Shown here in pieces: positions 23,047 to 30,700 of a stretch of DNA of 64,000 nt. Under the pieces are notes generated by a model. The model saw only the letters and a list, made by a program, of their open reading frames with translations. It was not told the origin of the DNA and did not search any database. Position 1 is the first letter of the stretch, and every line of letters starts with the position of its first letter. Made by a program: the position numbers and the translations under genes. This DNA is from Nocardia nova NBRC 15556 (GTDB lineage: Bacteria; Actinomycetota; Actinomycetes; Mycobacteriales; Mycobacteriaceae): contig NZ_BDBN01000034.1 of assembly GCF_001613005.1 (NCBI RefSeq), positions 1 to 64,000 on the forward strand, in the 5' to 3' direction.

Positions 23047-23718
23047 GTGAAAGCCGAACGCCTGGTCGAGGAATCGTTCGAGCTGGTCGCCCGCGTCCGG
23101 CGCGCCCGCGTCTTCCATCCGCGCGGCCTCTGGTTCAGTGGGCGCCTGCACTCCGCGCCGGCCTTCGAGAGGTATTTCGGGGACGGAGAACGCGACGTCG
23201 AGGTTCGCCTGTCCAAGGCCCTCGGCATGCCGGGACGGCTGCCCGACGCCGTGGGAATCGGACTGCGCGTGCAGACCCCCGGCGGGCGCTGGGACCTCGC
23301 GCTGGCATCGACACCCACCGGCACGCTGACCCGATTTTTCGCGATACCTGTCCCGTCGTGGCGCCACGCGACCTACGGGACGCTCATGGCCTATCGGTTC
23401 GACGGCGGCGCACCCCAGTGGATATTCGCCCGGCCGGACGCCGATCAACCTGCGGACGCCTCCCTGGCGACGCTGCACGAATACACGACCACTCACGGCC
23501 TCGGTTTCACACTGACCGCCGGGCGACTGCACGGACCCGAGGAACCGTTCGCGAATCTGCGGCTCACCGCCGAAACCGTCGCCCCACCGCCCGAGGACGC
23601 CGTCGACCCGACCCTGCACCACCCGCCCGGCGTCGCGCTGGCGCCGGGGTTCGTCACTCGCATCCGGCGCAGCGCCTACCGGGGCAGCCGCGAAGGACGC
23701 GGCGCCGAGCGACCGTAG
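23047..23718 (+). CDS. Conserved hypothetical protein
   Basis: This 223-aa cytoplasmic-looking protein starts with a GTG at 23047 and a segment ERLVEESFELVARVRRARVFHP that I have seen in an uncharacterised actinobacterial family sometimes labelled phosphodiesterase; no metallophosphatase motifs are present, so that label is doubtful. Internal blocks VEVRLSKALGMPGRLPDAVGIGLRV and a later TYGTLMAYRFDGG give a mixed alpha/beta pattern slightly reminiscent of catalase-related folds. The gene follows the cold-shock gene by 91 bp in the same direction. Function is unknown. Confidence 0.65.
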   Translation: MKAERLVEESFELVARVRRARVFHPRGLWFSGRLHSAPAFERYFGDGERDVEVRLSKALGMPGRLPDAVGIGLRVQTPGGRWDLALASTPTGTLTRFFAIPVPSWRHATYGTLMAYRFDGGAPQWIFARPDADQPADASLATLHEYTTTHGLGFTLTAGRLHGPEEPFANLRLTAETVAPPPEDAVDPTLHHPPGVALAPGFVTRIRRSAYRGSREGRGAERP

Positions 23719-23738
23719 CAGCCGGTCGAAACCACTGC

Positions 23739-23767
23739 GGCGCTGAGGATTTGGGCGCTGAGGATTT
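23739..23767. repeat. Short tandem repeat
   Basis: Two direct copies of GGCGCTGAGGATTT with a 15-bp period lie just after the stop of the preceding gene. They may reflect replication slippage; no function is evident. Confidence 0.5.
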
Positions 23768-23777
23768 CGCCCTTCCG

Positions 23778-23939
23778 TCAGGCGGCGGGCCGGGGCAGGT
23801 CGGCCGACAGGCCCATGATGTCGTTCCACCACGAATCGAGGGGGCTGGGGTCCGGCCAGCTCACCGCAGCCGGTTGTTCGGCCGGCATCGAGGCCACGGC
23901 TTCATCGTCGACGAATACGGAATCTCTGTTACTCGGCAT
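23778..23939 (-). CDS. Small protein with WPDPSPL-SWW motif (copy 1)
   Basis: This 53-aa protein has an acidic N-terminal half and a C-terminal segment VSWPDPSPLDSWWNDIMG. The same core (WPDPSPL-x-SWW-x-x-x-M) is found in the 55-aa product encoded at 56847. This supports both being real genes, although I know no family name. The peptide has no signal sequence; the Trp-rich end could form a short amphipathic helix for protein or membrane binding. ATG 23939 is preferred over an extension to 23969 because the paralogue has a similar length. Confidence 0.6.
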   Translation of the reverse strand: MPSNRDSVFVDDEAVASMPAEQPAAVSWPDPSPLDSWWNDIMGLSADLPRPAA

Positions 23940-24087
23940 GCGGCTCACTCCTCGTTCCCCCAAGATCACTGCTGACTACCGAAAACCCCGATCCCGGCCT
24001 GCCAAACCACTTTTTCGTCACACGCCCCGGACCGTAGGGTTGCCGACACAGGCCAGTGAACTCTTCTCCGCCCAGCAAGGAGTGGAA

Positions 24088-24438
24088 TTGCCGATTTTCA
24101 CCTTCCGCCGTGTCCTCACCGCCGCCGCGATTTCGGGCGCCGGACTCGCCGCACTGGCACCGAGCGCGGCCGCCCAACCCACCATCTACCACCCGGTGAT
24201 CACACCGTGCAGCCAGCAGTTCCGTACCCCGCTGGAACCACCGCGACCGGGCACCGAGGTGTATTGGAGTCCGTTCGGCACCGCCGGCATCGTGTGCTAC
24301 GACGACGGCACCGGCATTCAGCGCTACTACCAGCGTGATCCCGCCGGCAGCTGGCACGACATCAACGAACTGCTGCCGGGCCAGCACTTCTATGTGATCT
24401 TCACGTCCACCGTGCCGGACCGGGCCACCTGGGGCTGA
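24088..24438 (+). CDS. Small secreted protein
   Basis: This 116-aa product has a Sec-type signal peptide (FRR basic region, then a hydrophobic stretch, cleavage after PSAAA near residue 28) and a mature domain of about 88 aa. The mature part has two Cys (TPCSQQF, IVCYDDG) that could pair, and aromatic-rich strands (EVYWSPFG, GIQRYYQR). I do not recognise a family. I chose the TTG at 24088 because AAGGAG ends 5 nt before it; an in-frame GTG two codons earlier overlaps that site. A strong terminator follows. Confidence 0.7.
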   Translation: MPIFTFRRVLTAAAISGAGLAALAPSAAAQPTIYHPVITPCSQQFRTPLEPPRPGTEVYWSPFGTAGIVCYDDGTGIQRYYQRDPAGSWHDINELLPGQHFYVIFTSTVPDRATWG

Positions 24439-24487
24439 GCGAACCGGACCGCTGCCACGCCGGCGGCCCCGAACCCTCCCGGATACG

Positions 24488-24516
24488 CGAAAACCCGGGT
24501 CGCACCCGGGTTTTCG
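24488..24516. terminator. Bidirectional rho-independent terminator
   Basis: Stem of 13 bp (CGAAAACCCGGGT and its complement) with a 3-nt loop. The A/T-rich stem ends supply T-runs on both strands. It separates the convergent secreted-protein and thiolase genes. Confidence 0.85.
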
Positions 24517-24531
24517 TGAGCGGAGCGGAGT

Positions 24532-25731
24532 TCAGCGGGTGGCGATGATCGCCGAACCGTGGCCGAACAAGCCCTGGTTCACGGCGATACCGGCGCGGGC
24601 GTTCTCCACCTGACGACCGTCGGCCCGGCCGCGCAACTGCCAGGTGAGTTCGCAGATCTGAGCGATCGCCTGCGCCGGGATGGCCTCACCGAAGCAGGCC
24701 AGGCCACCGCTGGGGTTGACCGGCACGCGACCGCCCAAAGTGGTTGCGCCGCTGCGCAACAGCTCCTCGGCACCGCCGATCTCACACAGCCCGATGTCTT
24801 CGTACCAGTCCAGTTCCAGCGCGGTGGACAGGTCGTAGACCTCCGCGAAGGACAGGTCGGCGGGGCCGAGCCCGGCCTCCTCGTAGGCGGCGTCCGCGAT
24901 CGCGGACCGGAACGAACGCGAGGGCGTATCGAAGGCCACCGCCGAGTCGGTCGCGAAATCCGGCAGATCGAGCACGGTCTTCGGGAAGGTGGGCGTGACC
25001 GTCGACAGCGCCCGGATGCGGACCGGGTCCGCGATGCCGTGGCGGCGGGCGTAGTCCATCGACGTCAGCACCAGCGCGGCGCCGCCGTCGCTGGTCGCGC
25101 AGATGTCGAGCAGCCGCAACGGATCCGACACGATCGCCGACGCGGCGACCTCCTCGGCCGCGACCTCCTTGCGGTAGCGGGCATAGGGGTTGTTCAGGCC
25201 GTGCTTGGCGTTCTTGACCTTGACGGCGGCGAAATCGTCGAGCGTGGCCCCATGCAGCGCCATCCGCCGGCGCGCGTACAGCGCGAAGTAGATGGGGTTG
25301 GTGGCGCCGAGCAGGTGGAAGCGCAACCAGTCCGGATCGTCGCGGCGTTCACCGCCGACCGGCTGGAAGAAACCCTTCGGCGCGGCATCGGCACCGACCA
25401 CGAGCGCCACATCGGTCAACCCGGCCAGAATCTGGGCCCGCGCGTTGGCGATGGCCTGGGCGCCGGAGGCACAGGCGGCGTAGCTGCTCGAGATGCGGGC
25501 GCCGGACCAGCCGAGCGCCTGGGCGAACGTCGCACCCGACACGAATCCCGGGTAGCCGTTGCGGATCGTGTCCGCGCCGGCGATGTAGCCGACGTCGCGG
25601 TGGTCCACGCCGGCATCGGCCAGCGCCGCCCGCGCGGCCACCAGGCCGTATTCGACGAAGTTGCGTCCCCATTTGCCCCACTGGTGCATGCCCGCACCGA
25701 GGACGGCGATATCGCGATCGTTGTCAGGCAT
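24532..25731 (-). CDS. Thiolase-like lipid-transfer protein (Ltp2/SCP2-thiolase type)
   Basis: This 399-aa thiolase-superfamily protein has the nucleophile-loop Cys in SSSYAACASGAQAI (about residue 85), VNPSGGLACFGEAIPAQ near 335 and NQGLFGHGSAII at the end. This non-decarboxylating branch includes the SCP2-type thiolases and the steroid aldol-lyase Ltp2, which works only as a complex with a DUF35 partner. Here the DUF35 gene directly precedes it and overlaps it by 8 bp, the usual arrangement. A role in shortening a steroid or other acyl-CoA side chain is likely; the exact reaction (thiolysis or retro-aldol) is not decided by the sequence. Confidence 0.85.
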   Translation of the reverse strand: MPDNDRDIAVLGAGMHQWGKWGRNFVEYGLVAARAALADAGVDHRDVGYIAGADTIRNGYPGFVSGATFAQALGWSGARISSSYAACASGAQAIANARAQILAGLTDVALVVGADAAPKGFFQPVGGERRDDPDWLRFHLLGATNPIYFALYARRRMALHGATLDDFAAVKVKNAKHGLNNPYARYRKEVAAEEVAASAIVSDPLRLLDICATSDGGAALVLTSMDYARRHGIADPVRIRALSTVTPTFPKTVLDLPDFATDSAVAFDTPSRSFRSAIADAAYEEAGLGPADLSFAEVYDLSTALELDWYEDIGLCEIGGAEELLRSGATTLGGRVPVNPSGGLACFGEAIPAQAIAQICELTWQLRGRADGRQVENARAGIAVNQGLFGHGSAIIATR

Positions 25732-26170
25732 CGACCGGCCTCCACATCCACACCGTGTGTTCCGCTTCCTCGTCCTCGTACAGCACGCCCAGGGCCAGTT
25801 CGACCGGCATGCCGACGGCCAGGTCGTCCACGGTGAGGCCGCGCACGACCTGCCCGAGAATCACCATCTGCTCTTCCTCGAGCTCCACCGCTGCGACGAC
25901 GTAGGGCTCGAACGGATCCGGCGAGACATAGGGCGCGGGCGGTTTGTAGCGGGCGTCCGCGTACGACCAGATCCGGCCTCGCGTGGAGAACAGGTACTCG
26001 ACCAGCTCGGATCCGTCCTTGGGACTCGCACACTGCGGGTTGCGGCAGGCCAGGGTGTTCCGAGGGAAATACGGTGTGCCGCACACATCGCAGCGACTTC
26101 CCTGGAGACGTACCGTGCCGTCGTCCGCAGTGAACCAACCTTCCACGGCGGGGCGTTGTTCTTTCTGCAC
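25724..26170 (-). CDS. DUF35 OB-fold acyl-CoA-binding partner protein
   Basis: This 148-aa protein has an N-terminal helical part and a rubredoxin-like zinc ribbon with four Cys (CDVCGTPYFPRNTLACRNPQC, residues about 26-46), followed by an OB fold (GRIWSYADARY, then PYVVAAVELEEE and GQVVRGL). DUF35 proteins bind CoA esters and complete the active site of adjacent thiolase-like enzymes. The start is GTG 26170. No ribosome-binding site precedes it, but a TATATC element lies about 10 bp upstream, which suggests a leaderless transcript. The 3' end overlaps the thiolase gene by 8 bp. Confidence 0.85.
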   Translation of the reverse strand: MQKEQRPAVEGWFTADDGTVRLQGSRCDVCGTPYFPRNTLACRNPQCASPKDGSELVEYLFSTRGRIWSYADARYKPPAPYVSPDPFEPYVVAAVELEEEQMVILGQVVRGLTVDDLAVGMPVELALGVLYEDEEAEHTVWMWRPVDA

Positions 26171-26184
26171 AGCGCCGACGATAT

Positions 26185-26198
26185 AGGAACACGTTCTA
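26185..26198 (-). promoter_or_regulatory. Candidate KstR-type operator
   Basis: The core AAC-AC-GTT, flanked to read A-N2-AAC-N2-GTT-N2-A, matches the KstR cholesterol-regulon consensus (T-N2-AAC-N2-GTT-N2-A) at seven of eight fixed bases. It lies just upstream of the presumed leaderless start of the DUF35-thiolase pair. The steroid link is inference. Confidence 0.35.
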
Positions 26199-26300
26199 CT
26201 TTGGCGAGGAATTCCGCTCCGCCGATGCGCCCCCGCGGGTACGGTGAGACCTCGTCGAGGACGGTCCCCACCCGCGAGCCGATCGGGAGTACGCAACGCG

Positions 26301-27089
26301 ATGGGCGTGAAAATCATTGACCCGCAGTCGATTCGCAACGTCACGATCGTGGGCGAGCCCGAAGAGACGACGGCGCTCATCCGCCGGCTGCGTCGCCGGC
26401 CCACCGCACCCGGGTCCCGCTCAGCGGTCACCGTCGAGTGGGTGACCGACCGCGCCGAGCACACGGTTCGCATCACCGAACTGTCGAGCCACGCGCCCAT
26501 CGCGGAACTCGAACGGGCCATCCGGACGGCCGACGGAGTGGTCGTGCCGATGAACGCGGCCGCGACGAGCGCTCCGCGACTCGAGGCGATACTGCGGGTG
26601 GCCGACGACCACCAGGTCGCACGCCTGTGCCTGGTGCGCGGACTCGACCAGCACGCCGCGGACTTCGGTCACTGCGTGCGCACGGTCGCCGCCACCCGCG
26701 GAGCGGTGCCGGTGACGCTGCAGATGCCGCTCGGCATCGGCGCCGAATTCGAAGGCGTCATCGATCTGGTACCGATGTGGGAACTCGAACCGATGGCCGC
26801 CGAATTCTTCGGCAGTCACTGGCCGGTGGCCGTACAGCGGTATCACGAACTCGTGGACACGGTGCTGGCGCAGGACACCGCGCGGCCCCGCCTGCCGGGC
26901 CCGGGGAAGATGCCACCGCGACAGTTGCACGACCGGATCCGCCACCTCACCCGGATCGGCGATGTCGTACCCGTCCTGTGCGATGCGTCGCCGCACACCG
27001 ACGACATCACCGCACTGCTGGACGCGATGGTCCGGTACCTGCCGTCGCCGATGCATGTCTGCCAGCCGGAGCATGCCCTCGACCAGTGA
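26301..27089 (+). CDS. EF-G-like pseudo-GTPase (G domain only)
   Basis: This 262-aa protein aligns by eye with the G domain of elongation factor G. ADGVVVPMNAAATSAPRLEAIL corresponds to the strand after switch II, VTLQMPLGIGAEFEGVIDLV to the EF-G insert, and GDVVPVLCDASPHTDDITALLDAMVRYLPSP to the G5 region and end of the domain. The guanine-nucleotide motifs are lost: no P-loop (GEPEETTAL instead of G-x4-GK-S/T), no DTPGH and no NKMD (replaced by VRGLD). Domains II-V are absent. It is therefore probably not a GTPase but a derived binding protein. ATG 26301 is used; a longer frame from 26244 is less likely. It diverges from the DUF35 gene. Confidence 0.7.
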   Translation: MGVKIIDPQSIRNVTIVGEPEETTALIRRLRRRPTAPGSRSAVTVEWVTDRAEHTVRITELSSHAPIAELERAIRTADGVVVPMNAAATSAPRLEAILRVADDHQVARLCLVRGLDQHAADFGHCVRTVAATRGAVPVTLQMPLGIGAEFEGVIDLVPMWELEPMAAEFFGSHWPVAVQRYHELVDTVLAQDTARPRLPGPGKMPPRQLHDRIRHLTRIGDVVPVLCDASPHTDDITALLDAMVRYLPSPMHVCQPEHALDQ

Positions 27090-27155
27090 ACGACCCGGCG
27101 CTACCCACACACGCGGGGGATTCGGCTCACCGGTAGCGAGCCGAATTCGTCACGT

Positions 27156-27272
27156 TCACCAACCGGAGCCGGAGCCACCCGAACCGGTGTTGGAGAGAAT
27201 GGTGCCGATCACCATCTGCAGGATGCCAGCGACTGAGCCAAGAAATTCCACGGTGTCCTCCGACTTACTCAT
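27156..27272 (-). CDS. 38-aa amphipathic peptide
   Basis: This short frame encodes an acidic start (MSKSEDTVEFLG), a hydrophobic helix (VAGILQMVIGTIL) and a Gly/Ser tail ending in Trp (GSGGSGSGW). Size and style recall the tiny signal-less porin subunits (PorA/PorH type) and membrane-active peptides of mycolic-acid bacteria, but I cannot assign it to a family. No strong ribosome-binding site precedes the ATG. The flanking sequence (27090-27155 and 27273-27527) shows no other gene. Confidence 0.45.
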   Translation of the reverse strand: MSKSEDTVEFLGSVAGILQMVIGTILSNTGSGGSGSGW

Positions 27273-27527
27273 CGCCGAGTGTCCGGCGTAGCCGTGAACC
27301 TAGCTCAGCAATCTTATGAAAGAAGGACGTTTCAGAAAATTCGCCGCACTCGACCGAGTCGGCGCACGCCTCGCTTCCCACGTGAGGACACCGAGGACCG
27401 ACACTCTACCGGTCGGGAAAGTCTCATCCGAAACGATCACTGCCGGCCCGCGACCTTGCGGCAATCGGCGTTTACCACCTTCGGTCCCGGGTAGCTCGCC
27501 AGCGAAGCGACCGGCGAGGAGGACCGG

Positions 27528-28034
27528 ATGAACGTCACCGATGCGGTCAAGGATCGACTGGGCACGGTGGTTACGAAAGTGGTGGGCGCGGCCTCCGGGT
27601 ACGGCCATCCGCAGTCGGTGACGATCGCCCGCCCGCGCGAGGATGTGCAGCGGCTCTGGCGCGATCCCCACCGGTTGTCCCGGGTGTTCGGGGATGTGGC
27701 CTCGGTGAGCAGCGAGGACGGTCACCGGTTCGAGTGGCGGCTGGGTTCGCACGGCAACGAAACCGACACGTGGACAACCACACTGACCGAAGGTCCCGGA
27801 ACACTGCGGTTCACCGGCACCGAGGCCGCCGGCGCCGCCCTGCAACTGAACTTCCGCGACGCGCCCCGCGGGCTGGGCACCGAAGTGACCTTGTCGGTGC
27901 TGGCGCCGATCGCCGATGTCCTCACCGATACCGCCGCATTCGCGGTCCTCTACCGTGCGCGGGCGCTGCTGCAGACCGGCGAGATACCGACCCTCGCCGG
28001 TAATCCGAGCGCGCGTGCCTCCTCGGACGAATAG
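27528..28034 (+). CDS. SRPBCC family protein
   Basis: This 168-aa protein has the START/SRPBCC (polyketide-cyclase-like) helix-grip fold: QSVTIARPREDVQRLWRDPHRLSRVFGDVASV is the usual opening strand-helix, followed by DGHRFEWRLGS and GTEVTLSVLAPI strands. Proteins of this type bind hydrophobic ligands in a central cavity. It starts at an ATG preceded by GGAGGA and lies 9 bp upstream of a zinc-dependent alcohol dehydrogenase, a pairing seen repeatedly in actinobacteria; both probably respond to the same stress or substrate. Confidence 0.85.
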   Translation: MNVTDAVKDRLGTVVTKVVGAASGYGHPQSVTIARPREDVQRLWRDPHRLSRVFGDVASVSSEDGHRFEWRLGSHGNETDTWTTTLTEGPGTLRFTGTEAAGAALQLNFRDAPRGLGTEVTLSVLAPIADVLTDTAAFAVLYRARALLQTGEIPTLAGNPSARASSDE

Positions 28035-28043
28035 GAACGATTC

Positions 28044-29213
28044 ATGCGCGCACTGTGCTGGAACGGGGTCAACGATCTCGCCGTCGAAACCGTGCCCGAC
28101 CCCTCGGTGGTCAACCCGCACGACGCGATCGTCGCGGTCCATCTGAGCACCACGTGTGGTTCGGATCTGCATTTCATCGACGGCTACCTGCCCGGGATGC
28201 GGCACGGCGACGTCTTCGGACACGAATTCGTCGGCGAAGTCGTCGATGTCGGGCCGGAGGTGAACCACCGCACGGTGGGTGAGCGCGTCGTCGTCCCCTC
28301 GTTCATCGGCTGCGGCTCCTGCTGGTTCTGCGAACACGAACTGTGGGCGGCATGCGACACCACCAACCCGAACGCACATCTGCAGCGCCCCGCGCTCGGC
28401 TATCCGACCGCCGGCATCTACGGCTACACCCATCCCTTCGGCGGATATCAGGGTTCGCACGCCCAATACGTGCGGGTGCCCTTCGCCGACGTCAACTGCT
28501 TCCCCGTCCCCGGGGAGATCACCGACGAACAGGCCCTGTTCGTCTCCGACGCCGTGCCGACCGGTCTGATGGGCGCCGAATTCTGTGACATCTCTCCCGG
28601 CGATACGGTCGCGATCTGGGGCAGCGGCGGGGTCGGCCTGATGGCCGGGCACTCGGCGCGGCTGCTCGGCGCGGATCGCGTGATCGTCATCGACCGCTAT
28701 CGGGAACGATTGGCACTGGCGCGCAAGCATTTCGACGCCGAAACCATCGACTACACCGCGGTGGACAGCGTGCAGAACACCATCGCCGAGATGACCGGCG
28801 GCCGCGGCCCGGACGCGTGCGTCGACGCGGTCGGCATGGAAGGGCACGGCACCGGACTGCAGAACGCCTACGACCGCGCCAAACAACTTCTGCGTCTCGA
28901 AACCGACCGCGCGACACCTCTGCGCGAGGCGCTGCTGGCGTGCCGCAAGGGCGGTGTGGTGTCGGTGCTCGGCGTCTACGGCCTGACCGACAAATTCCCG
29001 ATGGGCATCGTCACGAACAAAAGCCTCACGATCCGCAGCGCGCAACAGCACGGCCAGCGCTACGTGCGGCGCATCTTCGACTACATCCAGCAGGGCGACC
29101 TCGACCCGTCCTACCTGATCACCCACGACCTGCCCCTCGAGGACTCCGTACGCGGATACGACATGTTCAAGAACAAACGGGAAGGCTGCGTGCGCGCGAT
29201 CTTCCGCCCGTGA
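28044..29213 (+). CDS. Zinc-dependent alcohol dehydrogenase (formaldehyde dehydrogenase-like)
   Basis: This 389-aa medium-chain dehydrogenase has catalytic zinc ligands in TTCGSDLHF (Cys about residue 38) and GHEFVGEV (His-Glu about 61-62). Structural zinc Cys are in CGSCWFCEHELWAAC (about 91-105), and the NAD(P)-binding motif is WGSGGVGLMAG near residue 190. The insert between the zinc and Rossmann domains (HPFGGYQGSHAQYVRVPF) is typical of the glutathione-independent formaldehyde dehydrogenase/threonine dehydrogenase-like branch. It should oxidise an alcohol or aldehyde-adduct using NAD(P)+. It is co-transcribed with the SRPBCC gene. Confidence 0.92.
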   Translation: MRALCWNGVNDLAVETVPDPSVVNPHDAIVAVHLSTTCGSDLHFIDGYLPGMRHGDVFGHEFVGEVVDVGPEVNHRTVGERVVVPSFIGCGSCWFCEHELWAACDTTNPNAHLQRPALGYPTAGIYGYTHPFGGYQGSHAQYVRVPFADVNCFPVPGEITDEQALFVSDAVPTGLMGAEFCDISPGDTVAIWGSGGVGLMAGHSARLLGADRVIVIDRYRERLALARKHFDAETIDYTAVDSVQNTIAEMTGGRGPDACVDAVGMEGHGTGLQNAYDRAKQLLRLETDRATPLREALLACRKGGVVSVLGVYGLTDKFPMGIVTNKSLTIRSAQQHGQRYVRRIFDYIQQGDLDPSYLITHDLPLEDSVRGYDMFKNKREGCVRAIFRP

Positions 29214-29310
29214 CCCGAGCCGCGGTCCTCACCCTGCTCAACGACGCTCTCGCGAACTCGATTAGCATTTTCGCCGCGTCACATACGAGCTGAGTGGAGG
29301 GTGGGTTTTC

Positions 29311-29649
29311 ATGGCCAAGAAGGTCATCGTCGAGCTGGTGGACGACTACGACGGCAAGTCCGATGCCGACCAGACGGTGCACTTCGGCATCGACGGAGTC
29401 GAATACGAAATCGACCTGTCGACCAAGAACGCCGAGAAGCTGCGCAAGATCTTCGAGCAGTGGACCGAGCCCGCCCGCAAGGTCGGCCGAAACCGCAAGG
29501 GCGCCGTCAAGTCCGGTACCGCCCGCACGACACCGGACCGGGAGCAGACGGCCGCCATCCGGGAGTGGGCGCGCAACAACGGCTACGAGATCTCCAGCCG
29601 CGGCCGCATCCACAAGGACATCGTCGAGGCGTACAACAAAGCCGGCTAG
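29311..29649 (+). CDS. lsr2: Lsr2 nucleoid-associated protein
   Basis: This 112-aa H-NS analogue has an N-terminal oligomerisation domain (MAKKVIVELVDDYDG through the strand EYEIDLSTKNAEKL). A basic linker leads to a C-terminal DNA-binding domain with IREWARNNGYEISSRGRIHKDIVEAYN, in which the RGR hook enters the minor groove of AT-rich DNA. Lsr2 silences horizontally acquired and virulence genes and compacts the chromosome. GGAGG-type sequence precedes the ATG. It converges with the MetE-like gene 16 bp away. Whether this is the main Lsr2 or a second paralogue of the genome cannot be told from the window. Confidence 0.96.
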   Translation: MAKKVIVELVDDYDGKSDADQTVHFGIDGVEYEIDLSTKNAEKLRKIFEQWTEPARKVGRNRKGAVKSGTARTTPDREQTAAIREWARNNGYEISSRGRIHKDIVEAYNKAG

Positions 29650-29665
29650 ACCCCGGTCCGCCCGG

Positions 29666-30700
29666 TCACGAACCCGCCAACGTCACGGCGCGCGCCATGA
29701 GCGCGTCCGCGACAGCGCGGGGACGACGGCCCAGACCGCATGCGCAGGCGACGCCGTCGACGCGGCGGCCGAGCGCATTCTCGATGGTGCGCAGCGTCTT
29801 TCGCTGCTCGTCCGCGGTGGGTACGTCGTGGACGACGCCCGCGTAGAAGCGGGTGCCCGCGGGCAGGGACAGATCGGCGAGGGGCGCGTAGAACCGGGCC
29901 CCGGCCGCCGGCGGTCGGTCGCCCGCGGCGAACGGGACATGAACGTATTCCAGGGTGCGTCCGGCAGGCCAGTGCCGCGCAACGGAATTGGCCAGGTCGA
30001 CGAAGGGCCGTGCGGTGCGCAGCGGCGCACCCTTGTTGTGCAGGCTGCCCAGGCACAGGTGCACGCCGATGCGGGTGCCCTGCGGTGCCGCGGCGGCGAG
30101 TGCCGCGATGCCGCGGCCCGAGCCCAGCACGCGTTCCACCATGCGATGCGCGGGCTGAGTCAGCGCCATCGCCACCAACTCCGCGGTCGCCTCCAGCTGG
30201 ATCACGACATCGTCGCCGCCCATCCGCGCGATGGTGGCGATCTCGCGTGCCGTGGCTTCCGTGAACGGCGCGCGCCCGGATCGAATCCCTTTGGGCCCCA
30301 AGGCGACGAACGCCAGGGTGAGGTCGGTCGGCATGCCGATCTGCAACGCGAGTTCGGGCCGGCCGAGGTCGGCGCGCACGGCGGAGAAGATCGGCAGCGC
30401 CTCGGCGGCTTCCCCGGCATATCCGAGGTCCATCCCGGCCCCGGTCGGCGTGCGGCCCGGCGGCAGGCGGTACCGAGGTCGATCGCGCCGAGTCCGCCAC
30501 TCCCCCGCCCGGGCGACCTCGAGCGCGCCCTGAGCGACCAGGTCTTCCAGGATCGGCCGGACGTAGTACTCGTAGCGGCGGGTCTCGCCGGTGGGCAGGG
30601 TGTGTAACAACGGACCGGCACTGTCGGCCATCGCCCGCATCGCCTCATCCGTAGTCGTGGCGGGGAAGCTACCCACGAAATGCACGCTCCGCGAACGCAT
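29666..30700 (-). CDS. Stand-alone MetE C-terminal-like zinc protein
   Basis: This 344-aa protein has the cobalamin-independent methionine synthase C-domain fold: VHFVGSFPA at the N terminus, a His-x-Cys zinc pair in IGVHLCLGSLHNKG (about residue 205) and the third ligand Cys in VACACGLGRR near the C terminus (CGL-x-x-R motif). The MetE N-terminal half is absent, as in archaeal and soil-bacterial core methyltransferases that take methyl groups from other donors. The acceptor may be homocysteine or another thiol; this is not resolved. ATG 30700 begins the conserved MRSRSVHFVGS; the frame stays open for 47 more codons upstream without family-like sequence. Confidence 0.75.
   Translation of the reverse strand: MRSRSVHFVGSFPATTTDEAMRAMADSAGPLLHTLPTGETRRYEYYVRPILEDLVAQGALEVARAGEWRTRRDRPRYRLPPGRTPTGAGMDLGYAGEAAEALPIFSAVRADLGRPELALQIGMPTDLTLAFVALGPKGIRSGRAPFTEATAREIATIARMGGDDVVIQLEATAELVAMALTQPAHRMVERVLGSGRGIAALAAAAPQGTRIGVHLCLGSLHNKGAPLRTARPFVDLANSVARHWPAGRTLEYVHVPFAAGDRPPAAGARFYAPLADLSLPAGTRFYAGVVHDVPTADEQRKTLRTIENALGRRVDGVACACGLGRRPRAVADALMARAVTLAGS

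Noticed and set aside
23739..23767. Start of a CRISPR-like or satellite array
   Set aside because: Only two 14-bp copies with a 15-bp period exist; there are no spacers and no cas genes.
27300..29126. A 608-codon minus-strand frame across the SRPBCC and alcohol dehydrogenase genes
   Set aside because: The plus strand carries two clear families with good ribosome-binding sites; the antisense product has no recognisable motif.
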